DNA of 15,513 bases. Origin: Bacteroidota bacterium. Lineage in GTDB: Bacteria; Bacteroidota; Ignavibacteria; SZUA-365. Shown piece after piece: positions 5,094 to 13,588 of this stretch. The stretch spans positions 1-15,513 of the forward strand of contig JAGTUW010000009.1 in assembly GCA_018224345.1 (NCBI GenBank), given 5' to 3'. Position numbers and translations under genes: made by a program. Each line of letters begins with the position of its first letter. Within the stretch, counting starts at the first letter, position 1. Below the pieces are notes generated by a model. The model was not told where the DNA came from. It searched no databases and saw only the letters and a list, made by a program, of their open reading frames with translations.

Positions 5094-7868
5094 CTACCCG
5101 GTTCTGCGCATGCCGGCCGCGATACCATTGACCGAGGAACGCAGAACCTTGAGGATATCAGCGCGCTCGGACGCAGGACGCTCGCTGTCGCGGTAGCGCC
5201 GCAATAATGCCACCTGGATATGACTGATGGGATCGATGTACGGATTGCGCAGAAGAATCGACCGCCGCAGCGAGGCATTGTCATGCAGGAGTTCTTTCCC
5301 TCCCGTGATGCGCATGACCGCACTGCGTGTGCGTTCATATTCGTCACGAATGAGTGCGTACACGGCAGTTGCCCGCTGCTGATCATCACACAACGCAAGA
5401 TATTCCGCTGCGATGCCCATATCCGCTTTGAGCAACGTCATTTCGATATTGCCGACAAGTGTGGAGAAAAAGGCCCAGTCCTGATACCAGCCGCGACACT
5501 CCTTCCACGACAGCCGCCCCTGCTCCACCGCTGTCTGCAACGCTGTCCCGAAACCATACCAACCGGAAAGAATGCTGCGCGACTGCGTCCATGCAAACAC
5601 CCAGGGAATGGCACGGAGGTTGCCGATGGATGTCGATCGCTTGCGTGAGGCGGGCCGGGATCCGATTTCAATTTTCTCTATGACATCGATCGGTGTTGCC
5701 TGCCGGAAATACGGGATGAAATCCTCATGCTCGAGCAATGCTCGATACGCCTGCATTGCATCTCCTGAAATTCCCTCGAATACTTCCAGCCTGCGCTCCG
5801 ACTCGGTGTGGCAGGGAAGCACACGGCACTCCGCCGTTGTCCGCAGCACCGCCGATGCAGCCAGTTCCAGACTGCGCAACGCGATCTGCGGCATGGCGTA
5901 CTTGGCCGAAATCATTTCACCCTGCTCGGTGATCTTGATCGCACCGTCGACCGAACCGACCGGTTGCGAGAGAATCGCCTGATTGAGTGGTCCCCCCCCG
6001 CGCGAGACACTGCCGCCGCGACCATGGAAGATTACGAGACGCACACCGTGCTTTTCACAGACATCCCGCAACTGCTTCTGTGCCTTGTACAGTTCAAAGG
6101 ACGCCGAGACGATACCGCCGTCCTTGTTACTGTCGGAATATCCCAACATGATTTTCTGCCTGCCGTCGCGCCATGACAGATGCTGCGCATACGCGGGATT
6201 CGTAAACAGACGTTCCATGGTCCCGGCCGCATTGCGCAAGTCATCGATGGTTTCGAACAGGGGCAGCACGTCGAGATGCGAGAACGTGATTTCTCCCTTC
6301 CGTACACCGAGCAAGCCGACTTCCCTTGCCAGCAGTAGCGCTTCGAGCACGTCACTCGGCGCAGTGCTCATACTGATGATGTAATCGTTGCAGGCCTCCT
6401 CGCCGTACTGCTCCTTGCCCTCACGCAACACACTGAATTCCTCGAGAATGCGCAGCGTCTCACCCTCGATTTCATGACGCAAGCCGACCAGGGGCCGGCT
6501 GTTGAGCAATTCCGTCGTCAGCAACGCGGTTCGTCTGTGCTCGGTCAATGTCATGTAATCGTCGGAGATGCCGGTGCGCTCGAACAACTCCGCCACGGCC
6601 TTCTCCAACAACTCGGCATTCTGACGGATGTCGAGATTCACCAGATGAAAACCGAACGTTCGAACCTTGTAGATCAACGGAAGCAGCAGGCGTTCGGCGA
6701 CCAGTGTCGCGCGATTCGCGACCAGACTGTCATGCATCAGTTTCAGGTCGGCCAGGAATGCATCCGCATGCTCATAGCCGTAGCCCTCACCGTCCAGCGT
6801 GTTCCGCAGCTTCCGCCAGATACAATAGGTCTTGACGCGATAGATCTCCGACTGATCGTGCAAATCCTCATCGCGGACCTGCCCTCGCAATGCCTGACGG
6901 TCCTGTGCAAAGGATTCGGACAATGCGGCGCTGGCCGGGACCAGCCGTGTGGAAGCACTCAGCGTGTTGAACAGGTGATCGGTGTCCTCAATATACAGCT
7001 GCAGTATCTGCGCCCGGTGCAGGGCGAAGGCCTGTCGCGTCACTTCCGGCGTTACGTATGGGTGGCCGTCGCGGTCACCCCCGATCCAGGATCCGAAACG
7101 AAGAACACGCGGCAACGGATCGTCGATACCATACAATTCCTCCACACTGCGCTGCAATGAACGATAGAATACAGGCACGGTGTCATAGAGAATATCCCGG
7201 AAGAAAAAGAGCCCGCGACGGATCTCATCCCGCACCGTCGTTTTGTGCGTGCGTATCGCGCTGGTCTGCCAGAGTATTGTCAACTCTGTGCGGATTGCAT
7301 GCCTGATATCTTCCTGCTCGTCATCGGTGAGGACAGTCGTATCGCGGCGCAATAACAGTTCGCCGATATGCAGAATTTTTCGAAGGATGGTCTGACGCGT
7401 CGCCTCTGTCGGGTGTGCGGTAAAGACCGGCATGAGATCCATCGACTCCAGTACCCCGCGCAAATCCCCTGCCTGCAGTCCTTCGAGACTCATCTGTTCG
7501 AGCACTTCACGAAGAGAACCGGGCTGCGCGCCGCCATCCTCCATCAGATGAATGCGATGCCGGCGAATGCGGTGAATTTCATCCGCTGCATTGACGACGA
7601 CGAAGAAAAACGTGAAGGCACGGATGAGCTTGAAGGCGCGTTCGAGATCCAAAGAATCCACAACCTCACGAATAGTACGTTCTGTCTCCGCATCACCATC
7701 CAGCCGGTAGGATTTCGTCAGATTACGCATGCGTTCAACGAGTTCGAAAAATTCCTGTCCCTCCTGCTCGATCAATACCTCACCCAACATCGCACCGAAT
7801 TCGCGAATGTCCCGGCGTAACATGACTTCCTTGTCTGCATCTTTGTTCACGTTATGTACCTCCGCCAT
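5094..7868 (-). CDS. ppc: Phosphoenolpyruvate carboxylase
   Basis: A 924-residue bacterial-type PEP carboxylase. It makes oxaloacetate from PEP and bicarbonate to refill the TCA cycle, as a cytoplasmic tetramer. ATG 7868 has AAAGGAG seven bases upstream on the minus strand. Catalytic motifs are intact: VFTAHPTEA with His152 (His138 in E. coli), GYSDSNKDGG with Lys582, FHGRGGSVSRGGGP near 611-624, and IGSRPASRK followed by LRAIPWVFAWTQSR. The protein ends in GIAAGMRRTG, matching the conserved C-terminal tail (GMRNTG) that reaches the active-site and allosteric region. Length is slightly above E. coli (883). It follows uvrA on the same strand after 92 bp with no terminator visible between them. 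An 8-C run (5992-5999, Gly codons) does not break the frame. Confidence 0.99.
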   Translation of the reverse strand: MAEVHNVNKDADKEVMLRRDIREFGAMLGEVLIEQEGQEFFELVERMRNLTKSYRLDGDAETERTIREVVDSLDLERAFKLIRAFTFFFVVVNAADEIHRIRRHRIHLMEDGGAQPGSLREVLEQMSLEGLQAGDLRGVLESMDLMPVFTAHPTEATRQTILRKILHIGELLLRRDTTVLTDDEQEDIRHAIRTELTILWQTSAIRTHKTTVRDEIRRGLFFFRDILYDTVPVFYRSLQRSVEELYGIDDPLPRVLRFGSWIGGDRDGHPYVTPEVTRQAFALHRAQILQLYIEDTDHLFNTLSASTRLVPASAALSESFAQDRQALRGQVRDEDLHDQSEIYRVKTYCIWRKLRNTLDGEGYGYEHADAFLADLKLMHDSLVANRATLVAERLLLPLIYKVRTFGFHLVNLDIRQNAELLEKAVAELFERTGISDDYMTLTEHRRTALLTTELLNSRPLVGLRHEIEGETLRILEEFSVLREGKEQYGEEACNDYIISMSTAPSDVLEALLLAREVGLLGVRKGEITFSHLDVLPLFETIDDLRNAAGTMERLFTNPAYAQHLSWRDGRQKIMLGYSDSNKDGGIVSASFELYKAQKQLRDVCEKHGVRLVIFHGRGGSVSRGGGPLNQAILSQPVGSVDGAIKITEQGEMISAKYAMPQIALRSLELAASAVLRTTAECRVLPCHTESERRLEVFEGISGDAMQAYRALLEHEDFIPYFRQATPIDVIEKIEIGSRPASRKRSTSIGNLRAIPWVFAWTQSRSILSGWYGFGTALQTAVEQGRLSWKECRGWYQDWAFFSTLVGNIEMTLLKADMGIAAEYLALCDDQQRATAVYALIRDEYERTRSAVMRITGGKELLHDNASLRRSILLRNPYIDPISHIQVALLRRYRDSERPASERADILKVLRSSVNGIAAGMRRTG

Positions 7869-7947
7869 TTCTCGCTCCTTTCACGATTTCCGGTCTCCAG
7901 CTCAATAATTGTCATGATACAGGAAACACGGCATCTGGTTATCTTGT

Positions 7948-7953
7948 ATTATA
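7948..7953 (-). promoter_or_regulatory. Possible -10 element upstream of ppc
   Basis: TATAAT on the minus strand lies in the 92-bp uvrA-ppc gap, about 80 bp before the ppc ATG. The surrounding ATTATAAT is self-complementary and no convincing -35 is present (the region upstream is the end of uvrA). ppc may have its own promoter here or be read from uvrA. Confidence 0.25.
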
Positions 7954-7960
7954 ATCTCGT

Positions 7961-10876
7961 TCATATATCATAATCGCGCTCAAGTTCGGCACGCAGATAG
8001 TGCCCGGTATAACTGTTGTCCGTTCGTGCAATTTCTTCCGGCGTCCCTTCGGCAACAATATAGCCTCCCGCGTCACCACCTTCCGGACCCATGTCGATAA
8101 TCCAATCCGCTGTCTTGATCACATCGAGATTGTGTTCGATAACCACGACGGTATTGCCTTTCCCTACGAGTTTGTCCAGGACGTCGAGCAACATCCGTAC
8201 ATCTTCGAAATGCAGACCGGTGGTCGGTTCGTCGAGAATATACAGTGTGTTGCCCGTTCCGATTTTCGACAATTCGGTCGAGAGCTTGACCCGCTGCGCC
8301 TCGCCGCCCGACAACGTGGTCGCCTGCTGGCCGAGACGAATGTAGCCGAGCCCCACATCGTAAAGCGTCTGCAGCTTTCGATGGATGCGTGGGATTTCAC
8401 TGAAAAAGTCCGTGGCTTCGGCGACGGACATCCCGAGAACGTCGGCAATGGATTTCCCGTGATAGCGGACCTCCATGGTCTCACGATTATAACGTTTGCC
8501 TTTGCAGACTTCGCATTGCACATACACGTCGGGAAGAAAATTCATTTCTATCTTTCTTACACCATCCCCCTTGCATACCTCGCAGCGCCCGCCTTCGACA
8601 TTGAAACTGAATCGTCCCGGGCTGTAGCCGCGGATTTTTGCTTCCGGCAGACTGGTGAACAAATCACGGATGAACGTGAACAGGCCGGTATAGGTGGCGG
8701 GATTCGAACGCGGCGTGCGTCCGATGGGCGTCTGATCTATGTCGATGACCTTGTCGATGTGTTCGAGTCCCTCGACACCGTCGTTCGGCAGTGTGGCAAT
8801 GTTGGACTTGTGAAAATGCCTGGCGAGTAACGGATACAGGGTTTCGTTGATCAGACTTGATTTCCCCGAACCGCTGACACCGGTGACACAGATGAAGCTC
8901 GCGAGCGGCAGTCGCAGATCGATATTCTTGAGATTGTGTCCCCGAGCGGATCGCAGCAGAAGCGCAGTGCCATTTCCTGTCCTGCGCTGTTCAGGACGCG
9001 GGATATACCGCTTGCCGCGAAGGTATTCCGAGGTCAGCGACCCCTTTCGAATGATACGGCGGAGCATTTCGTCTTCGCTGACACTGTTGCCCGTCCGCCC
9101 CGATGCGCCGTTGCCTTTTCCGCTTCCGTTTTTTCGCAGCAACATGCGTACCGTCCCCTCCGCGACCACTTCACCGCCGTACTCGCCCGCTGCAGGACCG
9201 AGATCGATGACATGATCGGCATGTTCAATCATCTCGCGATCATGCTCGACGACGATGACGGAATTTCCAAGATCCCGCAACTGCTTGAGCGAGTCGATCA
9301 GGCGCGTGTTGTCGCGCTGATGCAGACCGATCGAGGGCTCGTCGAGAATGTAGAGCACGCCGACCAGTTGCGTCCCGATCTGTGTTGCCAGCCGGATGCG
9401 CTGCGCCTCACCTCCGGAAAGCGAACGGGCCGTGCGGTCGAGTGTCAGATAATCGAGCCCGACATTCGAAAGAAACTGAAGGCGGGTGCTGATTTCCCTG
9501 AGTATCTGTGAAGCGATTTCCATCTGACGCGCGGTAAGACGCAAGGAGGAAAACAACACCAGCGCTTCGTTGATCGAGGCACGTGTCACATCATGAATCG
9601 AACGACCATCGAGAAGGACGGAGAGACTTTCCGGCCGCAGTCTGCCTCCGTGACAGGAAGGACATACCTTGATGCTCATGAAGGATTCTGCCCATTCGCG
9701 GATTCCGTTCGATGTCGTGTTTTCATAATATTGCCGCAGACTCGGCAGCACTCCGCCGATACTGTGTTTGTATTGCGAGACGCGTCCGTCGGGATGCGTA
9801 TAGGGAATCATGTATTTCTTCTTTCCGCTGCCTTGGAGAAGGATTTCCATCGCCTCTTCGCCAATGTCACGGAGCGGTGTATCGAGATCGAATCCGTGCG
9901 CCTCGGCGACAGCATGAATCTGTGCCCACCACCAGGTACGCCGCGGCTTGCCGAGCGGGACGATGCCCTCCTCGTTGAGTGACTTTTCATAATCCGGGAT
10001 GATAAGCTCGAGATCGAAACTCCTTTGTTCACCCAGTCCATCACATTCCTGACATGCACCGTAGGGAGAGTTGAAGGAAAAAGAATTCGGCGCGGGTTCC
10101 TCATAACTTTGACCGCAAAGAGGACAGGAGTTTTTCTGACTCATCAGAATGTCCTCACCATCTACATCGACGATGACGATGCCTTCACCGAATCTGAGCG
10201 CGATTTCCAGTGAATCGTTCAGACGTGATGTAACCTCACTCCCGATCAGGAGACGGTCGACAACGATCTCGATATTGTGAATCTTGTAGCGATCCACTTT
10301 CATCCCTTCTTCTATCTCACGCAGTTTGCCGTCGATGCGGACTTTCGTGAAGCCGTCTTTCTGTATCTGCTCGAACAGCTCCCGGTAATGACCTTTTCGT
10401 CCGCGTACCACTGGCGCAAGTATCATGATGCGCGTCCCTTTTTCGAAGGTAAGCATGCGGTCGACCATCTGGTCCAGACTCTGACGCTGCACAGGTGAGC
10501 CATCTTTGTGACAATGCTGAATCCCCGCACGCGCGAAAAGCAAACGCAGATAATCATAGATCTCCGTTACTGTTCCGACGGTGGAACGGGGATTCCGGCT
10601 GACGGTTTTCTGTTCGATGGAGATGGCAGGACTGAGGCCCTCGATATTGTCCACATCAGGGCGCTCCATCCCTCCGAGAAACTGACGCGCATATGCGGAC
10701 AGACTTTCGACATAGCGGCGTTGTCCTTCGGCGTATATCGTGTCAAAGGCGAGGCTGGATTTCCCGGAACCCGAGAGGCCGGTGATGACCACCAGTTTCC
10801 CACGGGGGATGTCAAGATCAATGTTCTTGAGATTGTGTTCCCGCGCGCCGCGTATGCTGATGAATTTGTGTTCCAT
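7961..10876 (-). CDS. uvrA: Excinuclease ABC subunit A
   Basis: A 971-residue UvrA, the damage-sensing ATPase that loads UvrB in nucleotide excision repair. Two ABC cassettes are complete. The first Walker A is GLSGSGKSS with Lys39, its signature LSGGEAQRIRLATQ is near 487, and Walker B is LYILDEPSIGLHQRD. The second Walker A is GVSGSGKSS with Lys672, its signature LSGGEAQRVKL is near 857, and Walker B is LYILDEPTTGLHFED. Zinc sites are intact: Cys251/254/275/278 and Cys765/768/788/791 (GGRCEVCKGDG and CEVCKGKRYN). The DNA-binding motif IDQTPIGRTPRSNPATYTG is present. Compared with E. coli (940) there is an added low-complexity Gly/Ser/Asn segment near 580-597, between the cassettes. The start ATG 10876 gives a normal N-terminus; its ribosome-binding site is weak. 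Confidence 0.99.
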   Translation of the reverse strand: MEHKFISIRGAREHNLKNIDLDIPRGKLVVITGLSGSGKSSLAFDTIYAEGQRRYVESLSAYARQFLGGMERPDVDNIEGLSPAISIEQKTVSRNPRSTVGTVTEIYDYLRLLFARAGIQHCHKDGSPVQRQSLDQMVDRMLTFEKGTRIMILAPVVRGRKGHYRELFEQIQKDGFTKVRIDGKLREIEEGMKVDRYKIHNIEIVVDRLLIGSEVTSRLNDSLEIALRFGEGIVIVDVDGEDILMSQKNSCPLCGQSYEEPAPNSFSFNSPYGACQECDGLGEQRSFDLELIIPDYEKSLNEEGIVPLGKPRRTWWWAQIHAVAEAHGFDLDTPLRDIGEEAMEILLQGSGKKKYMIPYTHPDGRVSQYKHSIGGVLPSLRQYYENTTSNGIREWAESFMSIKVCPSCHGGRLRPESLSVLLDGRSIHDVTRASINEALVLFSSLRLTARQMEIASQILREISTRLQFLSNVGLDYLTLDRTARSLSGGEAQRIRLATQIGTQLVGVLYILDEPSIGLHQRDNTRLIDSLKQLRDLGNSVIVVEHDREMIEHADHVIDLGPAAGEYGGEVVAEGTVRMLLRKNGSGKGNGASGRTGNSVSEDEMLRRIIRKGSLTSEYLRGKRYIPRPEQRRTGNGTALLLRSARGHNLKNIDLRLPLASFICVTGVSGSGKSSLINETLYPLLARHFHKSNIATLPNDGVEGLEHIDKVIDIDQTPIGRTPRSNPATYTGLFTFIRDLFTSLPEAKIRGYSPGRFSFNVEGGRCEVCKGDGVRKIEMNFLPDVYVQCEVCKGKRYNRETMEVRYHGKSIADVLGMSVAEATDFFSEIPRIHRKLQTLYDVGLGYIRLGQQATTLSGGEAQRVKLSTELSKIGTGNTLYILDEPTTGLHFEDVRMLLDVLDKLVGKGNTVVVIEHNLDVIKTADWIIDMGPEGGDAGGYIVAEGTPEEIARTDNSYTGHYLRAELERDYDI

Positions 10877-11018
10877 CTTCTATGTAAGACCGAAATTTCG
10901 TTGCCGTTACTTCAATCTTCTAAAATGCTCAAACACAGGGATTGCAGCAAACTGTCCGTACCCGGGATCAGGAGGTTGTATAAAAACTGCTTTCGAGAGA
11001 ATACAGGAAATGTGCGAT
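10877..11018. other. Intergenic region upstream of uvrA
   Basis: This stretch lies between the uvrA start and the terminator of the secreted-protein remnant. It should hold the uvrA promoter on the minus strand, but I see no convincing -35/-10 pair. I also see no E. coli-type LexA box (CTG-N10-CAG with the full consensus). No gene is supported here. Confidence 0.5.
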
Positions 11019-11068
11019 AAAAAGTAGCGGACGACCGGAATATGTCCTCTCACGACCGGCCGTCCGCT
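11019..11068 (-). terminator. Intrinsic terminator downstream of the T9SS remnant
   Basis: A 13-bp stem with one mismatch: AGCGGACGACCGG (11026-11038) against CCGGCCGTCCGCT (11056-11068), loop 17 nt. Read on the minus strand it is followed by ACTTTTT (five T at 11023-11019). It lies 24 bp after the stop of the remnant at 11092, on the same strand. Confidence 0.75.
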
Positions 11069-11091
11069 GCGTATCGCCACTGTTGGCGGTA

Positions 11092-11691
11092 TCAATGCAT
11101 GATCATCACAGGGTGATACATTGTTCCTTCATTGTGTCGAAGCCGGAGCATGTACGTTCCGTGGGACAGACCCGCGACATCGAACACGGCCGCCTGCACT
11201 CCCGCTTCAGTGTGCATGGCTGCATGGAGTGTCCGCAGCCGGCGTCCGGCCATATCATGGAGGGACAGCTCGACGCTACCCCCCTCAGCAAGTGTGTAGT
11301 TGACCGTGGTCACACCGCGTGCGGGCGACGGAAATGTTGCGAAGGATACGAGTTCCACCGGTTGCGGCGTCAGTCCTCCATGAAATATTCCGTCGAAATT
11401 CGTTGTCGTCAGTCCCAGAAAATCCACGGCGCTCCCCGTCATGTAATCCTTGTTGATCGTTCCACCCGACGCCGACGTCCCGTAGAAAAGACGCAGGTGT
11501 GTGTGTTCATCGATCCCGAGCCTTGCATTCAATGCCGCCATCGGCACCTGGAAATCCAGATAATAATTCCCGGATGTCCCTGCCGCAATCGAACGCACCG
11601 CGCCCGGCGTGGCATTTGTTTTCGCGTAGCTGTAGATCAAATCCTCGTTTGTGGCATCCTGAATGGGATTGCCCGTACTGTATATATCACT
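11092..11691 (-). pseudogene. 3' remnant of a T9SS-secreted protein (sorting domain plus one upstream module)
   Basis: About 200 residues of the C-terminal end of a secreted protein. The frame begins to look protein-like at SDIYSTGNPIQDATNEDL (11691 downward). It continues through a module with YYLDFQVPMAALNARLG and LRLFYGTSASGGTINKDYMTG, then the linker PVELVSF. It ends in a type IX sorting domain: NYTLAEGGSVELSLHDMAGR, then LSHGTYMLRLRHN and a short basic-hydrophobic end. The frame is open back to a stop at 11761-11763, but has no ATG or GTG; the only possible start, TTG 11640, would give no signal peptide. A T9SS domain without a Sec signal cannot work, so I read this as a gene that lost its 5' part. 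It lies downstream of the secreted hydrolase on the same strand. I cannot name the upstream module. A TTG-initiated cytosolic protein is the less likely alternative. Confidence 0.65.
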
Positions 11692-11761
11692 GCGATGCGC
11701 GTAACATGAACGATGTATTAAATCGGAATTACATTTAATTAAGATAGTCTTACTGTGGATT

Positions 11762-11781
11762 CATGCCATCGGAGTGGCATG
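11762..11781 (-). terminator. Possible hairpin after the secreted hydrolase gene
   Basis: A perfect 7-bp stem, CATGCCA (11762-11768) and TGGCATG (11775-11781) with a 6-nt loop, lies about 45 bp past the hydrolase stop. There is no T-run after it on either strand, so termination is doubtful. It also sits at the upstream edge of the open frame of the T9SS remnant. Confidence 0.3.
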
Positions 11782-11825
11782 GCAGAGTAACACGATCGGG
11801 GAGGGACAGGGGTCGGTTGGTTTCG

Positions 11826-13259
11826 CTAGTACACAGTGAGGGTGTGTAGCGAATACCTGTTGCCGGCGCTCAAGAGGAGATAATAGCGTCCGGCCGCAAG
11901 TGGCGGCAGGGGTATTGTACCGGATGGATGTACCTGCCGCATGACAGGAGCCATCACCATTCCGGCTGCGTTGACAAGCAGAATACGATCAGGCGTGATT
12001 TGACCATGTATGTTCAGGGTTGCAGGAACGCCTGCCACGAATTCGGTTGGAAAGACTTGCGGCGTGTGCGGTATCCCGGCAACGAAATGTGACTGCAGGA
12101 TCTGCTCTGTCCCGTCGAGATCGATCTGACGGAGCCGATACCAGGCATCAGCTGTCCAGGGATCGCGCCAGTAGTAAGCGCTGCGCACGGTCGTACTGCC
12201 AGCACCCGGTATGAACGCGATGGTCCGGTATTGCGCATTGTCCCGTGATCGTTGTAATTCAAAGCCGAAATTCTCTGTTTCCGTTTCCGTAATCCACTGC
12301 AGCAGAACCTGGTGCCCGTGACGCTCAGCGGAAAAGGAGGCAAGTTCGACGGGCCATTCCGGTCCCGTCACGAAGCTCAACTGCACATCAGGATGCGAGG
12401 CGTTGATTCCATAACTGTAGCTGCCTCCGCAGGTGTCCCCCTTGAGGAAATAATCGAAGGCCGCGGTCATGTATCTGCGCGTCAGGGCCTGTTGCTGATT
12501 TCGCGTCATATTGCCTCCCGGGTCGCTCCAATCGAACAGTGGTGTATCCATGCAGCGGGTATGATTGCCGCCCTGCAGCACAGCAAGGGTTTTGAAGGGA
12601 TTCGCGGCATTGTACATCGGCTGTTGATGTACACTGACAGGGGTAATACCATCTGATGACCCAGCGATTATGCATACTGCAGCGGAAATCTGATTCATGC
12701 GGGATACGACCGAAGGATTCGTTTCCGCTGGACACATGGGTGCGGCAATGCGAATGCGGCTGTCATAGGAAGCCGCCAGCAAACTCGCACCACCCCCCAT
12801 GGAATGACCGGACACCCCGGCGCTCGAAGTGTCAACCGTCGCATGGAGAAAGTGCGTCGCATCGCTGTCCGCCTGCCGCAGATATTCAATGCATGCGAGC
12901 AGGTCCAGCGCCAGTTCCCCATGCTGTGTATCCGGAAATTGCGGGGCAATTGTGATATATCCATGAGAGGCCAGATGCGCATAGTAGGTGTTGTAATATG
13001 AGGTCTGCATCAGAAAGCCGTGCCCGAAGGCAATCATCGGATACGGCGCACCGCTTTGCTGAACACCGGCATTCTGGCCCGAAGTCACGGACGGATAGTA
13101 CAACCGGCAGTTCATGCTTCTGCTCCCGCGCTGTACGGTGACCAGCGTCCAGCCGGCATTGTAAGGACCGGCAGCATCCGGTTGCGGACAGGGCTGCGCC
13201 TCCGCGATTTCGCAAACAAGCAACAGTGTCAGCAGTGCAGAAAAAAAAGAGCGCAGCAT
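11826..13259 (-). CDS. Secreted alpha/beta hydrolase (PETase/dienelactone-hydrolase-like) with T9SS sorting domain
   Basis: A 477-residue exported esterase. Residues 1-21 form a signal peptide (hydrophobic core, then AEAQP). The catalytic domain covers about residues 30-278 and shows a complete triad: nucleophile Ser153 in GHSMGGG, Asp203 in SSDGITPV, His233 in LQGGNHT. These motifs and their order match the PET-hydrolase/cutinase-like and chlorophyllase-type families (IsPETase has GWSMGGGG, NDSIAPV and GGSHS). The oxyanion loop is FGHGF near 78-82. Next comes a PVELASFSA linker and FnIII-like module (about 302-395, with WITETETENFGFELQRS and YRLRQIDLDGT). The last roughly 75 residues form a T9SS sorting domain, so the enzyme is likely exported and surface-anchored or released. 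Substrate is unknown: polyester, cutin-like or small esters are all possible. Upstream AGG gives only a weak ribosome-binding site. An ordinary lipase/esterase role is the main alternative. Confidence 0.85.
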   Translation of the reverse strand: MLRSFFSALLTLLLVCEIAEAQPCPQPDAAGPYNAGWTLVTVQRGSRSMNCRLYYPSVTSGQNAGVQQSGAPYPMIAFGHGFLMQTSYYNTYYAHLASHGYITIAPQFPDTQHGELALDLLACIEYLRQADSDATHFLHATVDTSSAGVSGHSMGGGASLLAASYDSRIRIAAPMCPAETNPSVVSRMNQISAAVCIIAGSSDGITPVSVHQQPMYNAANPFKTLAVLQGGNHTRCMDTPLFDWSDPGGNMTRNQQQALTRRYMTAAFDYFLKGDTCGGSYSYGINASHPDVQLSFVTGPEWPVELASFSAERHGHQVLLQWITETETENFGFELQRSRDNAQYRTIAFIPGAGSTTVRSAYYWRDPWTADAWYRLRQIDLDGTEQILQSHFVAGIPHTPQVFPTEFVAGVPATLNIHGQITPDRILLVNAAGMVMAPVMRQVHPSGTIPLPPLAAGRYYLLLSAGNRYSLHTLTVY

Positions 13260-13424
13260 ATCAAACCTGTGTTATTGGATATGAACGAAAAACACCGGAG
13301 GCGGGTGAAACATTCCCGGCCGGAGGGATAGTATCCGCGCCCTTTCGTTGCCAGATGATTCATCGTGCAATAAGGAAATGATACAGCGCGTAGTCGGTGA
13401 TTTGATTTTTTTCTCGTCACGTTC
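13260..13424. other. Divergent intergenic region between hydrolase and secreted protein
   Basis: This stretch separates two divergently transcribed secreted-protein genes and should hold the hydrolase promoter on the minus strand. I see no clear promoter hexamers for that direction and no gene. Confidence 0.4.
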
Positions 13425-13455
13425 TTGACATTGTCATCGATGTTTTGTAGTGTTG
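13425..13455 (+). promoter_or_regulatory. Candidate promoter for the large secreted protein
   Basis: TTGACA (13425-13430) is followed after 17 bp by TAGTGT (13448-13453). The -35 is a perfect sigma-70 hexamer at ideal spacing; the -10 is imperfect. The same -10 region, TAGTGTTG, is one mismatch from the Bacteroidota TAnnTTTG element. It would give a leader of about 130 nt before ATG 13589. Confidence 0.45.
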
Positions 13456-13471
13456 CGTGAACGCACACATG

Positions 13472-13516
13472 ATGCCGCTCTGATCCCGCGGTTTTCTCAC
13501 ACTGCGGATTCGGCAT
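13472..13516 (+). other. Nested inverted repeats in the 5' leader
   Basis: ATGCCG (13472-13477) pairs with CGGCAT (13511-13516), and inside it CCGC (13486-13489) pairs with GCGG (13504-13507). It lies between the candidate promoter and the gene start. The stems are short; no known riboswitch class is recognised. Confidence 0.3.
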
Positions 13517-13588
13517 GTCCGGTACTCAACCGACCGGCCCTTTCCACACGCGCATTACGATACTGACCATACAATTCCGGAGGATCCC

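Noticed and set aside
5992..5999. Run of eight C inside ppc as a possible frameshift
   Set aside because: The protein reads through without interruption, with SRGGGP intact and conserved sequence on both sides.
6474..7160. 228-codon plus-strand frame opposite ppc
   Set aside because: It is antisense to conserved PEP carboxylase sequence with no independent evidence.
8000..9511. Long plus-strand frames opposite uvrA (8000-8830 and 8936-9511)
   Set aside because: Both are antisense to invariant UvrA motifs and have no homology or start signals; GC-rich codon use keeps these frames open.
10877..11018. SOS (LexA) box upstream of uvrA
   Set aside because: CTG and CAG words occur but not at the spacing or consensus of known LexA boxes. 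LexA sites in this group may differ, so absence proves little.
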